A stretch of DNA of 64,000 nt from Phyllobacterium pellucidum (GTDB taxonomy: Bacteria; Pseudomonadota; Alphaproteobacteria; Rhizobiales; Rhizobiaceae). The translations under genes and the position numbers were made by a program. Each line of letters opens with the position of its first letter. Position 1 is the first letter of the stretch. Positions 27,542 to 37,682 of the stretch are shown here, in pieces. Location of the stretch: NCBI RefSeq assembly GCF_013327855.1, contig NZ_JABUMX010000003.1, forward strand, positions 372,001 to 436,000, in the 5' to 3' direction. The notes below the pieces were generated by a model that had not been told where the DNA came from, did not search any database, and saw nothing but the letters and a program-made list of their open reading frames with translations.

Positions 27542-28215
27542 CCGCTGCGGAGGCGCCTGTTCTCGAGCCTGGAAGCGATCGATTCCGCCGATTTGTGTTG
27601 AACAACACAGCGCTCCAATCGCCGCCGCATGTTCCCGAGATCAAGCTCCACCTCGCCGATGAAGCGCATGATCTCTGGCACCGGACCGAAGAGGAACTCG
27701 CGACGCTCGGCCTTCCCCCGCCCTTCTGGGCGTTTGCATGGGCGGGCGGCCAGGGGGTGGCGCGCTATGTGCTCGACCATCCGGCGAGCGTAAGGGACAA
27801 GAACGTCCTCGATTTCGCTTCGGGTTCCGGGCTTGTCGGCATTGCGTCGGCGCTGGCCGGCGCCCGGCATGTGGTTGCCTGCGACATTGATCCGTTCGCG
27901 TTGCCGGCTATCGCACTCAATGCGGCTGCGAACGGCGTTTTCCTGGAAGCTCGGCGAGACGACCTGATCGGCAGCGACGGCGGGTGGGACGTTGTCCTCG
28001 CCGGTGATGTCTTTTACGACAAGGCGTTTGCGGATCAATTGATCCCCTGGTTTACCAGCCTGGCTACGCACGGCGCTGAGGTCATCGTCGGCGATCCCGG
28101 CCGTTCCTATTTCCCGAAGAACCTGCTGCATGAGCTCGGCGTCTATACCGTGCCGGTGACACGCGTCCTTGAAGATGCCGAGGTCAAGCGCACCACCGTC
28201 TGGCGCTTTGCGTAG
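27538..28215 (+). CDS. Class I SAM-dependent methyltransferase (ETFB-lysine methyltransferase-like)
   Basis: A 225-residue methyltransferase of the methyltransferase-16/nicotinamide N-methylase-like group. PPPFWAFAWAGGQGVARYVL precedes the SAM motif VLDFASGSGLVGIASALAGA, then ACDIDPFA and the GDVFYDKAF motif IV (an (D/E)xxY-type site of protein-lysine methyltransferases). Related alphaproteobacterial enzymes methylate the beta subunit of electron-transfer flavoprotein. The ATG at 27538 overlaps the EVE stop. It closes the tsaD-gpsA-yciI-EVE run. Confidence 0.83.
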   Translation: MTAAEAPVLEPGSDRFRRFVLNNTALQSPPHVPEIKLHLADEAHDLWHRTEEELATLGLPPPFWAFAWAGGQGVARYVLDHPASVRDKNVLDFASGSGLVGIASALAGARHVVACDIDPFALPAIALNAAANGVFLEARRDDLIGSDGGWDVVLAGDVFYDKAFADQLIPWFTSLATHGAEVIVGDPGRSYFPKNLLHELGVYTVPVTRVLEDAEVKRTTVWRFA

Positions 28216-28218
28216 CCT

Positions 28219-28752
28219 TTACCGCCGTACGCGAATAACCGTCTGATCCGACAGGTGCGGCAAGAGCCTGTCCATGTCGCCGCGACTCAAAGCGATGCAG
28301 CCTTGCGTCGGCGTATAGCCCCGCCGCGCCAGATGAAAGAAGATGGCGCTGCCCCTGCCCCGCAGCCGCGGCCGGATATTCCAGTCCATGACGATACACA
28401 CATCATAGAGGTCGTCTTCGCGCCACATGGTCTCGTGGCTTGCGCCATAGGGAATACGCACATGTCGGTTGTAGTTGCGGTCGTTGCCGACTTCGCACCA
28501 CCCGTCATTCCGGCGCAGGGCGCGCAGCTTAAGACCAAGGCCGCCTTGAACGCGCTTGTCCGGGCGCTTGTAACCATGGAGCAATCGCATCTGCGCCAAG
28601 GGCGTCCCGCCATCGCCCTCCCGCTTGAAAGCCGTGATTCCACCGCGTCCTAGCGCACAGCGCAGCACCATTCCGCCGGCGATGAGTTGCCCCTGCGTGG
28701 CATGACCGGGGCGGGGGCGTACATCGATGATCAGCAACCGCTTTCGACTCAT
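28219..28752 (-). CDS. L,D-transpeptidase (YkuD) family protein
   Basis: A 177-residue YkuD-domain protein of the COG3786 type. The catalytic region reads IFFHLARRGYTPTQGCIALS, with the His and the nucleophilic Cys at the right spacing but with TQGC in place of the common SHGC. Such enzymes make or exchange 3-3 crosslinks or attach proteins to peptidoglycan. No signal peptide is visible at the annotated start, as in other members of this subgroup. It is convergent with the methyltransferase, three bases away. Confidence 0.82.
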   Translation of the reverse strand: MSRKRLLIIDVRPRPGHATQGQLIAGGMVLRCALGRGGITAFKREGDGGTPLAQMRLLHGYKRPDKRVQGGLGLKLRALRRNDGWCEVGNDRNYNRHVRIPYGASHETMWREDDLYDVCIVMDWNIRPRLRGRGSAIFFHLARRGYTPTQGCIALSRGDMDRLLPHLSDQTVIRVRR

Positions 28753-28881
28753 GATTGCCTCATAAAAAGCCTTTTTGTGTCAGACTGATGCGCCTCACAG
28801 GCAATATCAAGTCGATCCCCTTTCTTTCCTCCGTAATTCGACTTAAATTCCAATCACTTCTTTGCACTTGCGGGAGATCTG

Positions 28882-29565
28882 ATGACAGCGCGTACTATTC
28901 TGATCGTTGACGATGATGCGGATCTGAGAGCCATTCTCGTCGAGCAGCTCGGGCTCTACGAGGAGTTCCAGATCATCGAGGAAGACAACGCGACCAAGGG
29001 CGTACAGGCTGCACGGAACGGCGTCGTCGATTTGCTGATCATGGATGTAGGCCTGCCCGACATGGACGGACGCGAAGCGATCAAGCTTCTGCGCAAGGGC
29101 GGCTTCAAGGCGCCGGTGATCATGTTGACCGGGCACGACACCGATTCCGACACAATTCTCGGGCTCGAGTCGGGCGCCAACGACTATGTGACCAAGCCGT
29201 TTCGCTTCGCCGTGCTCCTGGCCCGCATTCGGGCCCAGTTGCGCCAGCATGAGCAGAGCGAGGACGCTACGTTCGTCGTCGGGCCTTATACGTTCAAGCC
29301 CGGGCAGAAGATGCTTATCGATGCCAAGGGCGGCAAGATCCGGCTGACAGAAAAGGAGGTCGCGATCATCAAGTACCTCTATCGCGCCGGCGGGAAGGTC
29401 ATTACACGCGATGTGCTTCTCGAAGAAGTTTGGGGCTACAATTCCGGCGTTACCACCCATACGCTTGAAACGCATGTCTACAGATTGCGCCAGAAAATCG
29501 AGCACGATCCTTCGAATTCAACCATACTCGTCACGGAAAGCGGGGGATACAAGCTCATTCCTTGA
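28882..29565 (+). CDS. otpR: OmpR-type response regulator, OtpR/CenR-like
   Basis: A 227-residue two-component regulator with an N-terminal receiver (acidic pocket DDD at 10-12, phospho-acceptor Asp55, Lys105 in TKPF) and a C-terminal OmpR winged helix (RLTEKEVAIIKYLYRAGGKV, then ETHVYRLRQKIE). The sequence and the cyclic-nucleotide-binding gene 38 bases downstream match the Brucella OtpR / Caulobacter CenR group, which controls envelope integrity and stress or beta-lactam tolerance. Its kinase is not in this window. Confidence 0.86.
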   Translation: MTARTILIVDDDADLRAILVEQLGLYEEFQIIEEDNATKGVQAARNGVVDLLIMDVGLPDMDGREAIKLLRKGGFKAPVIMLTGHDTDSDTILGLESGANDYVTKPFRFAVLLARIRAQLRQHEQSEDATFVVGPYTFKPGQKMLIDAKGGKIRLTEKEVAIIKYLYRAGGKVITRDVLLEEVWGYNSGVTTHTLETHVYRLRQKIEHDPSNSTILVTESGGYKLIP

Positions 29566-29603
29566 TGCCGGTGGGGCCAATCTAGGTATATGTCTGTTCA
29601 TGC

Positions 29604-30062
29604 ATGGCAATTGAAGATGATATCCGCATACTGGAGACGGTGGGGCTGTTCGAGACGTTTACGCGCGACCAGTTGCGACTGCTCGCCTTCGGGACGGAAC
29701 GTCTTGTCCTCAGAGAGGGACGCGAACTCTACCGCGAAGGTCAGTCTGCAGATTGCGCATATGTCATCGACCGCGGCGAAATCTCGCTTTTTCGCGAGGG
29801 CACAACCGGGCGCGTCATTCTGAAAACGGTCGGACCTGGGGCCGTGCTTGGCGAAATGGCGATCATTGCTCAGACGAAAAGGCTGACAAGCGCCATGGCC
29901 GAAGCGGAGACAGAAGTTATACGCCTCAACCGGTCCCTGTTCCGGCGCATCCTCGAGGAATATCCCGAGATCGCCGCCGCGCTGCACGACAAGATCGCGT
30001 CAGATATCAGCGAGTTGATCGACGCGATTACACAATACGAGCACCTGTTCCAGGAGCGCTAG
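29604..30062 (+). CDS. Cyclic nucleotide-binding domain protein
   Basis: A 152-residue protein that is almost only a Crp-type cNMP-binding beta-roll: LFETFTRDQLRLLAFG, the GREL-YREGQSADCAYVIDRGEISLF strands, and the phosphate-binding cassette region GAVLGEMAIIAQTKRLTSAMAEAETEV. There is no DNA-binding helix-turn-helix, so it is not a Crp-like activator. It follows otpR directly, as the cAMP-dependent-kinase-regulatory-subunit-like gene does in Brucella. It may bring a nucleotide signal to the envelope-stress pathway; the ligand and partner are unknown. Confidence 0.85.
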   Translation: MAIEDDIRILETVGLFETFTRDQLRLLAFGTERLVLREGRELYREGQSADCAYVIDRGEISLFREGTTGRVILKTVGPGAVLGEMAIIAQTKRLTSAMAEAETEVIRLNRSLFRRILEEYPEIAAALHDKIASDISELIDAITQYEHLFQER

Positions 30063-30072
30063 AGTATCCGTA

Positions 30073-30879
30073 TCAATCCAGGTTGAAGCGGGCGATGACC
30101 GGGACGTGGTCGGACGGCCGGTCCCATCCGCGTGCCTCGCGCAGGATCGTGATATCCGTCAGGTCATTTTCAAGGTCGGGTGATCCCCAGATATGGTCGA
30201 GGCGCCGGCCGCGATCCGCCGCTTCCCAGTCCATCGCCCGATAGCTCCACCACGTGTAGATTTTCTCGTGTGGCGGAATGTGATGGCGCATGAGGTCGCT
30301 CCAGCCGCCATTCTTGCGCAAGGATTCGAGGCCTTCGGTTTCGATGGGTGTGTGGCTGACCACCTTCAACAATTGCTTGTGCGACCAGACGTCGGTCTCC
30401 AGCGGTGCTATGTTGAGATCGCCGACCAGCAGGGAGGCATGGCCGTCGCCATAGACGGCGTTCATCGCCTTCATCTCGTCGAGAAAGCCGAGCTTGTGCT
30501 TGAACTTCGGGTTGATCGCGGGGTCCGGCTCATCGCCGCCTGCAGGGACGTAGAAATTATGAATACGCAGACGCTTGGTTCCTGCGGTAACGACTGTGCT
30601 TAGGTGCCGGCAGTCGGCGATATCGCAGAAGCCAACCCGTGCCGGCTCCGTCAACGGCCGGCGCGACAGTGTCGCAACACCGTGGTATCCCTTCTGGCCG
30701 CTTATCTCGATATGGCCATAACCTGCCGCGTGCAGCGCCTCGCGCGGAAAGAGATCGTCCGGACACTTGGTCTCCTGCAGGCACAGAACGTCCGGCTGAT
30801 AGTCGCGCAGAAACTGCAGGACGAGCGGCAGGCGCAGGCGAACGGAATTGATGTTCCAGGTGGCAACGGAAAAGGGCAT
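30073..30879 (-). CDS. xthA: Exodeoxyribonuclease III
   Basis: An AP endonuclease/3'-5' exonuclease of 268 residues from the ExoIII family. Motifs in order are ATWNINSVRLRL, CLQETKCPDD (metal-binding Glu), GYHGVATLSRR, VGDLNIAPLETDVW and the C-terminal SDHVPVIARF catalytic His. The start at 30879 gives the standard MPFSVATWN N-terminus; the longer open frame adds unrelated residues. It repairs abasic sites and blocked 3' ends. It is convergent with the CNBD gene. Confidence 0.95.
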   Translation of the reverse strand: MPFSVATWNINSVRLRLPLVLQFLRDYQPDVLCLQETKCPDDLFPREALHAAGYGHIEISGQKGYHGVATLSRRPLTEPARVGFCDIADCRHLSTVVTAGTKRLRIHNFYVPAGGDEPDPAINPKFKHKLGFLDEMKAMNAVYGDGHASLLVGDLNIAPLETDVWSHKQLLKVVSHTPIETEGLESLRKNGGWSDLMRHHIPPHEKIYTWWSYRAMDWEAADRGRRLDHIWGSPDLENDLTDITILREARGWDRPSDHVPVIARFNLD

Positions 30880-30965
30880 GAACACTCGCGGAAAGGCATG
30901 GGAGGCGCAGCAAAGGTGCTGCGCGGTCATGCCAAAAGATCAATCGGAGTTCAAGCCGCCAGTGA

Positions 30966-31631
30966 TTACTTCTTCATCGCAATACGCGTGTAGTCGATCT
31001 TGAACATGTCGTCAGCGAAACGCACGCCGGTGCGGACATTGGTGATCATGACCGTGGTGTCGAGACCCTGCGCATCGGTGATAGTCCACTGACGCAGATC
31101 CGAGGTCTTCGGATCGAACATCATCGTGATCGTGGAATTGCCGAAGATCGACTTGTCACCAAGGACAATCGTCGTCATATCGGGCTCTTCCTTGACCGAC
31201 TTTACCTTACCGCCGGAGAGGTCGATCGAATCGCTAAGTAGCAGCTTCAGCGGCGTCTTCGACAGCGGGTAAAGATCCCAGGTGTCGAGCTTGCGGTTGT
31301 TGATCACCACCGACTGTCCATCGGAAATGACGCGGATGGGTGAAGGCTTGTTGTAATTGAAACGAATCTTGCCCGGACGCTCGATGTAGAAGGTGCCTTC
31401 CGTCTGGTCGCCGCGCGGGCCGAACTGGACGAAACTGCCGGTCAGGGTCTTAACACCCGAGAACTTGTTGGCGATTTCCTGGGCAGCACTGACGCCTCCG
31501 GGCGCAGCTTGTGCCAGCTCCGGCGTTGCAATAGCCACTACTCCGGCAACACATGCGGTACCGACCATCGAGGCGACCGCCGACGCTCTCATAAGCGAGC
31601 CAATTGCGCGAAACGGTGCGGTCGTCATCAT
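30966..31631 (-). CDS. lolA: LolA-like outer-membrane lipoprotein carrier
   Basis: A 221-residue exported protein. A signal peptide (AVASMVGTACVAGVVAIATPELAQA) is followed by the LolA fold: EIANKFSGVKTLTGSFVQFGPRGDQTEGTFYIERPGKIRFNY and later LSDSIDL. LolA ferries lipoproteins across the periplasm to LolB. The AGGAG at 31640-31644 is eight bases before the ATG at 31631 and only two before an ATG at 31637, which decides the start. It lies downstream of ftsK, as in many alphaproteobacteria. Confidence 0.87.
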   Translation of the reverse strand: MMTTAPFRAIGSLMRASAVASMVGTACVAGVVAIATPELAQAAPGGVSAAQEIANKFSGVKTLTGSFVQFGPRGDQTEGTFYIERPGKIRFNYNKPSPIRVISDGQSVVINNRKLDTWDLYPLSKTPLKLLLSDSIDLSGGKVKSVKEEPDMTTIVLGDKSIFGNSTITMMFDPKTSDLRQWTITDAQGLDTTVMITNVRTGVRFADDMFKIDYTRIAMKK

Positions 31632-31694
31632 GGTCATATCTCCTGTCGTCGTCGAACGGTATTTAGAAACCCAGTTTGGCTTCACTGTGGCTAA

Positions 31695-31715
31695 GAAACG
31701 GCACAAAACCGTTTC
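31695..31715 (-). terminator. Hairpin downstream of ftsK
   Basis: GAAACGG (31695-31701) and CCGTTTC (31709-31715) form a 7-bp perfect stem with a 7-base loop, about 130 bases after the ftsK stop and before lolA. There is no clear T-run. It could reduce read-through into lolA or protect the 3' end. Confidence 0.3.
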
Positions 31716-31844
31716 CGTTCCTCAATGTGAGCCAGGTAAGGACGTTACGTAACCGCCCTGCCCCTTACAGATAGGAACTCACCGGGCAGCATTCCATAAC
31801 GCCGCAAATTCTTGGTGTTACGGCACGCGCCTAGCATCACGTTC

Positions 31845-34469
31845 CTAGAACTCGTCATCCTGTGTCGGCACGAGAATTTCGCGCTTTCCAGCATGATTCG
31901 CCGGGCCGACCAGACCCTCCTGCTCCATGCGCTCGATAATGGAAGCGGCACGGTTGTAGCCAATGCCGAGCCTGCGCTGAATATAGCTCGTTGACGCCTT
32001 CTTGTCGCGCAGGACGACGGCGACCGCCTGATCGTAGGGATCGTCCGAATCTTCGAGATTGCTCGTTCCGGCCGGACCGGCACCTTCGTCCTCGTCATCC
32101 TCTTCGGTAATCGAATCGAGATATTCCGGCACGCCCTGCAGCTTCAAATGCTGGACGATCTTCTCCACTTCATCGTCGCCGACGAACGGGCCGTGCACGC
32201 GCTGGATGCGGCCACCGCCGGCCATGTAGAGCATGTCGCCCATGCCGAGCAGTTGCTCGCCGCCCTGCTCGCCAAGGATCGTGCGGCTATCGATCTTCGA
32301 CGTGACCTGGAAGGAGATGCGGGTCGGGAAGTTTGCCTTGATCGTGCCGGTGATGACGTCGACAGAAGGGCGCTGCGTTGCCATGATCACATGGATACCC
32401 GCAGCGCGCGCCATCTGCGCGAGGCGCTGGACCGCTCCCTCGATATCCTTGCCGGCGACCATCATCAAATCGGCCATTTCGTCGATGATGACGACGATAT
32501 AGGGCATGGGCTTCAAGTCGAGCTCCTCCGTCTCATAGACGGCCTCGCCGGTCGCCCGGTCGAAGCCGGTCTGGACCGTCCGGGCGATGCGCTCGCCCTT
32601 CTTCTGTGCCTGTTCGACGCGCTGGTTGAAGCCGTCAATGTTGCGCACGCCCACCTTCGACATCTTGCGGTAGCGGTCTTCCATCTCCTTGACCGTCCAC
32701 TTCAACGCGACGACCGCTTTCTTCGGATCGGTGACAACGGGCGTCAAAAGATGCGGGATGCCATCATAAATCGACAGCTCCAGCATCTTCGGGTCGATCA
32801 TGATGAGACGGCATTGCTCCGGCGTCATGCGATAGAGCAGCGACAGGATCATGGTATTGATGGCGACGGATTTGCCTGAGCCCGTCGTGCCGGCGACGAG
32901 AAGGTGCGGCATCTTCGCAAGGTCGGCAATGACTGCCTCGCCATTGATTGTCTTGCCGAGTGCAAGCGCGAGCTTGGTCTTCGTCTGTTCGAAATCCCGG
33001 CTCGCCAGCAATTCCCTGAGATAAACCACCTCGCGTGTCTGGTTCGGCAATTCGATGCCGATGGCATTGCGGCCGGGAACAACCGCGACGCGCGCGGCGA
33101 TGGCGCTCATCGAGCGGGCGATATCGTCGGCAAGCGTGATGACCCGCGACGACTTGATGCCTGGTGCGGGCTCAAGCTCGTAGAGCGTGACGACCGGGCC
33201 GGGGCGAACGTGGATAATCTCGCCGCGCACGCCGAAATCCTCCAGCACGCCCTCAAGCAGCCGCGCATTCTGCTCAAGCGCTTCCTTCGAAAGGCTCGGA
33301 TTGCGGACGACATTCTTCGGCTCGCTGAGGAAATGCAGGGACGGCATCTCGAAGTCATCCGACTTGATCAGCGAAGTCTGCGCTTCACGTTGAACACGCG
33401 CACCAGCCTTCGGTGCAGGCGCTGGGGTATCGATTCGCGCCGTCACCGGCCGTGCCGGAGCAGACCGTGCCGGGGCGGCCTGCGGCGCCCAGTCGTCATC
33501 GTCTTCGTCGTCATCACTGAATGCTACTGGATCAAATCGCGCCGAGCGTGCGTCGAAATCGTCGTTTCCGATGTCGATCGAAGGAGCCTGTATGCGCGGC
33601 GCCGCATCGCCAAAGCCGGGCTCACGGCGGACGCCGTTCGCACTGGCTTTTTGCTTGCTGCCTCCAACGTCGTCGAGGAAGTCATCGGCCCGCTGGCGTC
33701 CGCGCAGATTGCCTGCGCCGCTATGGCCGGTCAGGCGTCGGAATAGTGCCTTTGCGCTAAGAAACCAGTGGGTCAAGGCGCCGAGGGCAAGCAGACCACC
33801 GCCTTCGCGATCGTCCTCATCGTCGTCCTCGTCATCATAATCGTCTTCATCGGCGACGTGGCGCGTCGATTTCTTGGCGACCGGCGGCTCGCTGTCGCGA
33901 TAGATAATGCCACTGGCAAAAGCGAACACCCAGAGGCTCGGCAATATGAGCACGGCAACGACGATCATTGCCAATCCGCCCCTGGGAAACGTGCCGATAA
34001 AAATTGCCGGTATCTTGAGCACCATATCGCCGAAGACACCGCCGAGGCCTATCGGCATTGGCCAGCTTGAGGGTATGGCGAAGCAACCGGCCATCGCCGC
34101 AGCCATCAGCGAGGCGCAGAACCAGGCGACGGCGCGCTTCGGCATGCGGTCGATGCTGCGGCCGGCAACGAGAAAGCCGCCCCAGAAGAGCGCGGGCATC
34201 AAAGCCACTACCATGGAAAGGCCGAAGAACTGCATACCGAGATCGGCGAACACGGCGCCCGGATAGCCCAGCGCATTATGAACGGGATTGGACGTCGCGT
34301 GACTGAAACTCGGATCAAGCACATTCCATGTCGCGAGGCTTCCCACGGCGAACGCCACGAAGCCAAACAGCGCCAGCCCCCAGAGCAGGAGAATCTGCCG
34401 CCGGAATATGGTGGTCAACCCGTGCCGTTCGCCATCGATGGCATAAGAGGCTGAATATCCTTGACGCAT
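31845..34469 (-). CDS. ftsK: DNA translocase FtsK
   Basis: An 874-residue divisome-anchored DNA pump that clears chromosome termini and activates XerCD. Four hydrophobic segments fill the first 190 residues. A linker with a very acidic run ([18 protein letters not shown]) and many Ala/Pro residues follows. The RecA-like motor has Walker [14 protein letters not shown] near residue 525 and Walker [13 protein letters not shown]. The C-terminal winged gamma domain ([28 protein letters not shown]) reads KOPS sites. The linker is short compared with E. coli. Confidence 0.96.
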   Translation of the reverse strand: MRQGYSASYAIDGERHGLTTIFRRQILLLWGLALFGFVAFAVGSLATWNVLDPSFSHATSNPVHNALGYPGAVFADLGMQFFGLSMVVALMPALFWGGFLVAGRSIDRMPKRAVAWFCASLMAAAMAGCFAIPSSWPMPIGLGGVFGDMVLKIPAIFIGTFPRGGLAMIVVAVLILPSLWVFAFASGIIYRDSEPPVAKKSTRHVADEDDYDDEDDDEDDREGGGLLALGALTHWFLSAKALFRRLTGHSGAGNLRGRQRADDFLDDVGGSKQKASANGVRREPGFGDAAPRIQAPSIDIGNDDFDARSARFDPVAFSDDDEDDDDWAPQAAPARSAPARPVTARIDTPAPAPKAGARVQREAQTSLIKSDDFEMPSLHFLSEPKNVVRNPSLSKEALEQNARLLEGVLEDFGVRGEIIHVRPGPVVTLYELEPAPGIKSSRVITLADDIARSMSAIAARVAVVPGRNAIGIELPNQTREVVYLRELLASRDFEQTKTKLALALGKTINGEAVIADLAKMPHLLVAGTTGSGKSVAINTMILSLLYRMTPEQCRLIMIDPKMLELSIYDGIPHLLTPVVTDPKKAVVALKWTVKEMEDRYRKMSKVGVRNIDGFNQRVEQAQKKGERIARTVQTGFDRATGEAVYETEELDLKPMPYIVVIIDEMADLMMVAGKDIEGAVQRLAQMARAAGIHVIMATQRPSVDVITGTIKANFPTRISFQVTSKIDSRTILGEQGGEQLLGMGDMLYMAGGGRIQRVHGPFVGDDEVEKIVQHLKLQGVPEYLDSITEEDDEDEGAGPAGTSNLEDSDDPYDQAVAVVLRDKKASTSYIQRRLGIGYNRAASIIERMEQEGLVGPANHAGKREILVPTQDDEF

Positions 34470-34618
34470 GAATGCTTGCCCCGCGTGAATGCATGCCCAG
34501 CGGCTGAGCCCCAGCCGCAGATTTGATTCTCACGTTAAGATGCCGATGGTTAAGGGGGCATTAACCATGGGAAGCAGTGGGCCAAATTTGCTTCTACTGG
34601 CATTGTGACAAGTTTGAC

Positions 34619-34653
34619 CCAAAACGAAATGGGCCCGGAATTTCCGGGCCCAT
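34619..34653 (-). terminator. Rho-independent terminator after amtB
   Basis: ATGGGCCCGGAA (34629-34640) and TTCCGGGCCCAT (34642-34653) form a perfect 12-bp stem around one central base. On the minus strand it is followed by TTCGTTTT. It ends the glnK-amtB transcript 42 bases after the amtB stop. Confidence 0.8.
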
Positions 34654-34694
34654 CACACTCATTTGTTAGTACGGCAATGTGCCGCTTCTGCCGA

Positions 34695-36107
34695 TTACAT
34701 ATGGTATGCGGCTTCACCGTGCGAGGTAAGGTCGAGACCTTCGCGCTCGGACTCAGGCGATGCACGCAGACCGATGACCAGGTCGACGATCTTGTAAAGG
34801 ATCGCACTGCCGATGCCCGACCACAGCAGCGTCACGAGAACGCCCTTGAACTGTGCCCAGAGCTGGGTTGCGGTGCCGGCATAGGAAGCGGCAAAGTCGG
34901 CGGTCGAATAGTCGACGATGCCAGCGCCACCAAGAGCCGGGTTGACAAGGATACCGGTTCCAAGCGCGCCGATGATGCCGCCGACGCAGTGGATGCCGAA
35001 GACGTCGAGGCTGTCATCATAGTCGAACTTGTTCTTCACCACGGCTACGAAGAAGTAGCAGACCAAAGTGACGAAAGCGCCGAGGACGATTGCACCCATC
35101 GGGCCGACGAAGCCAGCGGCGGGCGTTACCGCAACGAGACCGGCAACGGCACCAGAAGCTGCACCGAGCATCGAGGCCTTGCCGCGCAGCCAACCTTCGA
35201 GGATGATCCACATGACCGCAGCTGCGGCCGTGGCGACGAAGGTGTTGATCATGGCAAGTCCGGCATAGGCATTGGCTTCCAGATTGGAGCCGGCATTGAA
35301 ACCGAACCAGCCCACCCACAGCAGCGAGGCGCCGATCATGGTCATCGTCATCGAGTGCGGTGCCATGATGTCCTTCTTGTACCCGGCACGCTTGCCGATC
35401 ATCAGGGCGCCCACAAGACCTGCAATGCCGGCATTGATGTGAACGACGGTACCACCGGCGAAGTCGATTGCGCCGAAGCCGAAGATCAGGCCGGATGGGT
35501 CGGAATAGGCGCTCGGGCCACCCCAGAACCAGACCATATGCGCGATCGGGAAGTAAACGAACGTTACCCAAAGGATGACGAAGAGGATCACGGCCGAGAA
35601 CTTGACGCGTTCAGCGAAGGCGCCGACGATCAGCGCCGGCGTGATGCAGGCAAAGGTCATCTGGAAGCAGACATAGACCAGTTCGGGAATGGCGACGCCT
35701 TTGGAGAAGGTTTCCGACATCGTGGTTACGTCGACGCCGGAAAGAAACGCCTTGGAAAAGCCGCCGACAAAGGCATTACCGGGGGTGAAGGCAAGGCTGT
35801 AGCCGTAGAACACCCAGATCAGCATGACGACCGCTGTGATCGTGAACACCTGCATGAGTACCGACAGCATGTTCTTGGCGCGGACGAGACCACCATAGAA
35901 CAGGGCAAGGCCGGGAATGGTCATGAGCAGCACAAGGACGGTCGAGATCATCATCCAGGTGGTGTCGCCCTTGTCGACCGTCATGGCGGGCGCTGCAGCC
36001 GGAGCGGCTTCCTGGGCGAAGGCGGCGATCGCGCCGAACGCTGAAAGCGCCAGCGACCCCAGAAGGGTAGTGCGCGCCGCAGATTTCAAACTTGGCAGAA
36101 TTGTCAT
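34695..36107 (-). CDS. amtB: Ammonium transporter AmtB
   Basis: A 470-residue Amt/Rh channel. An N-terminal signal-like segment (LGSLALSAFGAIAAFAQEAA) is cleaved in this family. Eleven membrane helices follow, with the Amt signature FAGGTVVHINAGIAGLVGAL, which carries one of the pore histidines, and GIHCVGGIIGALGTGIL with the other. It conducts ammonium into the cell under nitrogen limitation and is gated by PII. The gene lies 23 bases after glnK on the same strand, the classical pair. Confidence 0.97.
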   Translation of the reverse strand: MTILPSLKSAARTTLLGSLALSAFGAIAAFAQEAAPAAAPAMTVDKGDTTWMMISTVLVLLMTIPGLALFYGGLVRAKNMLSVLMQVFTITAVVMLIWVFYGYSLAFTPGNAFVGGFSKAFLSGVDVTTMSETFSKGVAIPELVYVCFQMTFACITPALIVGAFAERVKFSAVILFVILWVTFVYFPIAHMVWFWGGPSAYSDPSGLIFGFGAIDFAGGTVVHINAGIAGLVGALMIGKRAGYKKDIMAPHSMTMTMIGASLLWVGWFGFNAGSNLEANAYAGLAMINTFVATAAAAVMWIILEGWLRGKASMLGAASGAVAGLVAVTPAAGFVGPMGAIVLGAFVTLVCYFFVAVVKNKFDYDDSLDVFGIHCVGGIIGALGTGILVNPALGGAGIVDYSTADFAASYAGTATQLWAQFKGVLVTLLWSGIGSAILYKIVDLVIGLRASPESEREGLDLTSHGEAAYHM

Positions 36108-36130
36108 TATTATCTCCTTGAACCCCTAAA

Positions 36131-36469
<339 letters not shown>

Positions 36470-36578
36470 TCAACTACCCCTGCGCTAGCGCGGCACCTTC
36501 AGAGTGGAATTACCTGAAGGCATAACCGCGTTGGACCCATCGCCTCAAGCATGCGCCATTGGTGACTGGTCAGGAGTA

Positions 36579-36594
36579 TTCAAGTTCCGTGCCA
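36579..36594 (-). promoter_or_regulatory. Sigma-54 promoter of glnK-amtB
   Basis: On the minus strand TGGCAC (36594-36589), five bases, then TTGAA (36583-36579) match the -24/-12 consensus TGGCAC-N5-TTGCA except for one base. It lies about 110 bases upstream of the glnK ATG. The preceding 120 bases are AT-rich and could hold NtrC sites, but I do not see a convincing pair. Confidence 0.65.
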
Positions 36595-36716
36595 GAATCA
36601 CATGAGAGATTTAAGTCATTGATATTTAATGTTTATTTTTCACAAATTAGTACTATTGCACATTTTTCCATGCGCGCTGATTAAATAATAGGCAAATGTA
36701 AGTGGCTGGTTAAATC

Positions 36717-37586
36717 TCACACCTTTGCATGCACACGAATTAGGCCTTCTTGCGCCGTCGAGGCGATGAGGGTGCCGTCACGGCCATAAAGAGTGCCCCG
36801 GGTAAGGCCCCGTGCGCCTGATGCGCTGGGGCTGTCTGCCGTGTAAAGCAGCCAGTCGTCGAAGTTGCAGGGGCGGTGGAACCACATGGCGTGATCAAGG
36901 CTGGCGACCTGGAGGTCGCGGTCGAATATCGAGCGCCCATGCGCGTAAAGCGATGTATCGAGCAGGGTCATGTCGGAAAGATAGGCGAGAACGGCTGCCT
37001 GCACTGCCCGGTCGGCCGGCACGGGACCCGTCGTCTTGATCCATACATTTTGCTCCGGCGGCAGTTTCTCGCGCGAGAAATAATGCGTCAGCGACAACGG
37101 TTTCAATTCAATGGGACGATCCTGCTCCCAATATCTGCGAATATTTTCAGGTGCATTCTGCAGGTACTGTTGCTTCAGATCCTTGTCGCTTATCAATTGC
37201 TCCGGCGGTGTAATATCGAGCGGACGGGGAACCTGATGCTCCAGGCCGCCCTCCTCGATCTGGAAGGAGGCTTCAAGCGAAAAGATCGCATGCCCATGCT
37301 GTATTGCGACCACACGCCTGGTCGTGAAGCTGGAACCATCGCGGATGCGATCGACTTCATAGATGATGGGTACTTTCGGGTCGCCGGCACGCATGAAATA
37401 GCCGTGAAGGGAATGAACATGGCGCGATGAATCGACCGTCCGCTGCCCGGCGACCAGAGCCTGACCGATGACCTGTCCGCCGAAGACGCGTTGCCAGCCG
37501 ACCTGCGGACTGCGACCTCGAAACAGGTTGTGTTCAAGCGTCTCAAGGTCGAGTATGGACAAAAGCTCTTTCATGGCTTTGGACAT
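36717..37586 (-). CDS. tesB: Acyl-CoA thioesterase II
   Basis: A 289-residue TesB with two fused hotdog domains: LEHNLFRGRSPQVGWQRVFGGQVIGQAL in the first and the late SLDHAMWFHRPCNFDDWLLY in the second. The catalytic Asp, Thr and Gln residues of TesB lie in the second domain. It hydrolyses medium- and long-chain acyl-CoA. An alternative start four codons downstream (MKELLS) is possible. The gene is divergent from the ubiH-type gene with 96 bases between. Confidence 0.93.
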   Translation of the reverse strand: MSKAMKELLSILDLETLEHNLFRGRSPQVGWQRVFGGQVIGQALVAGQRTVDSSRHVHSLHGYFMRAGDPKVPIIYEVDRIRDGSSFTTRRVVAIQHGHAIFSLEASFQIEEGGLEHQVPRPLDITPPEQLISDKDLKQQYLQNAPENIRRYWEQDRPIELKPLSLTHYFSREKLPPEQNVWIKTTGPVPADRAVQAAVLAYLSDMTLLDTSLYAHGRSIFDRDLQVASLDHAMWFHRPCNFDDWLLYTADSPSASGARGLTRGTLYGRDGTLIASTAQEGLIRVHAKV

Positions 37587-37682
37587 GGACGGTCATCTCC
37601 CTACGAGGCGTTTTACCTGACGCTTGCAACAGGAACGGACCGACAAGTCAAGCGTTTGCAGTGGCGGCAAGAGGAGGCAAAC

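Noticed and set aside
34605..36044. 479-codon plus-strand open frame antisense to amtB
   Set aside because: amtB is unmistakable on the minus strand. The other frame gives a His/Asp/Arg-rich low-complexity product, typical of a shadow.
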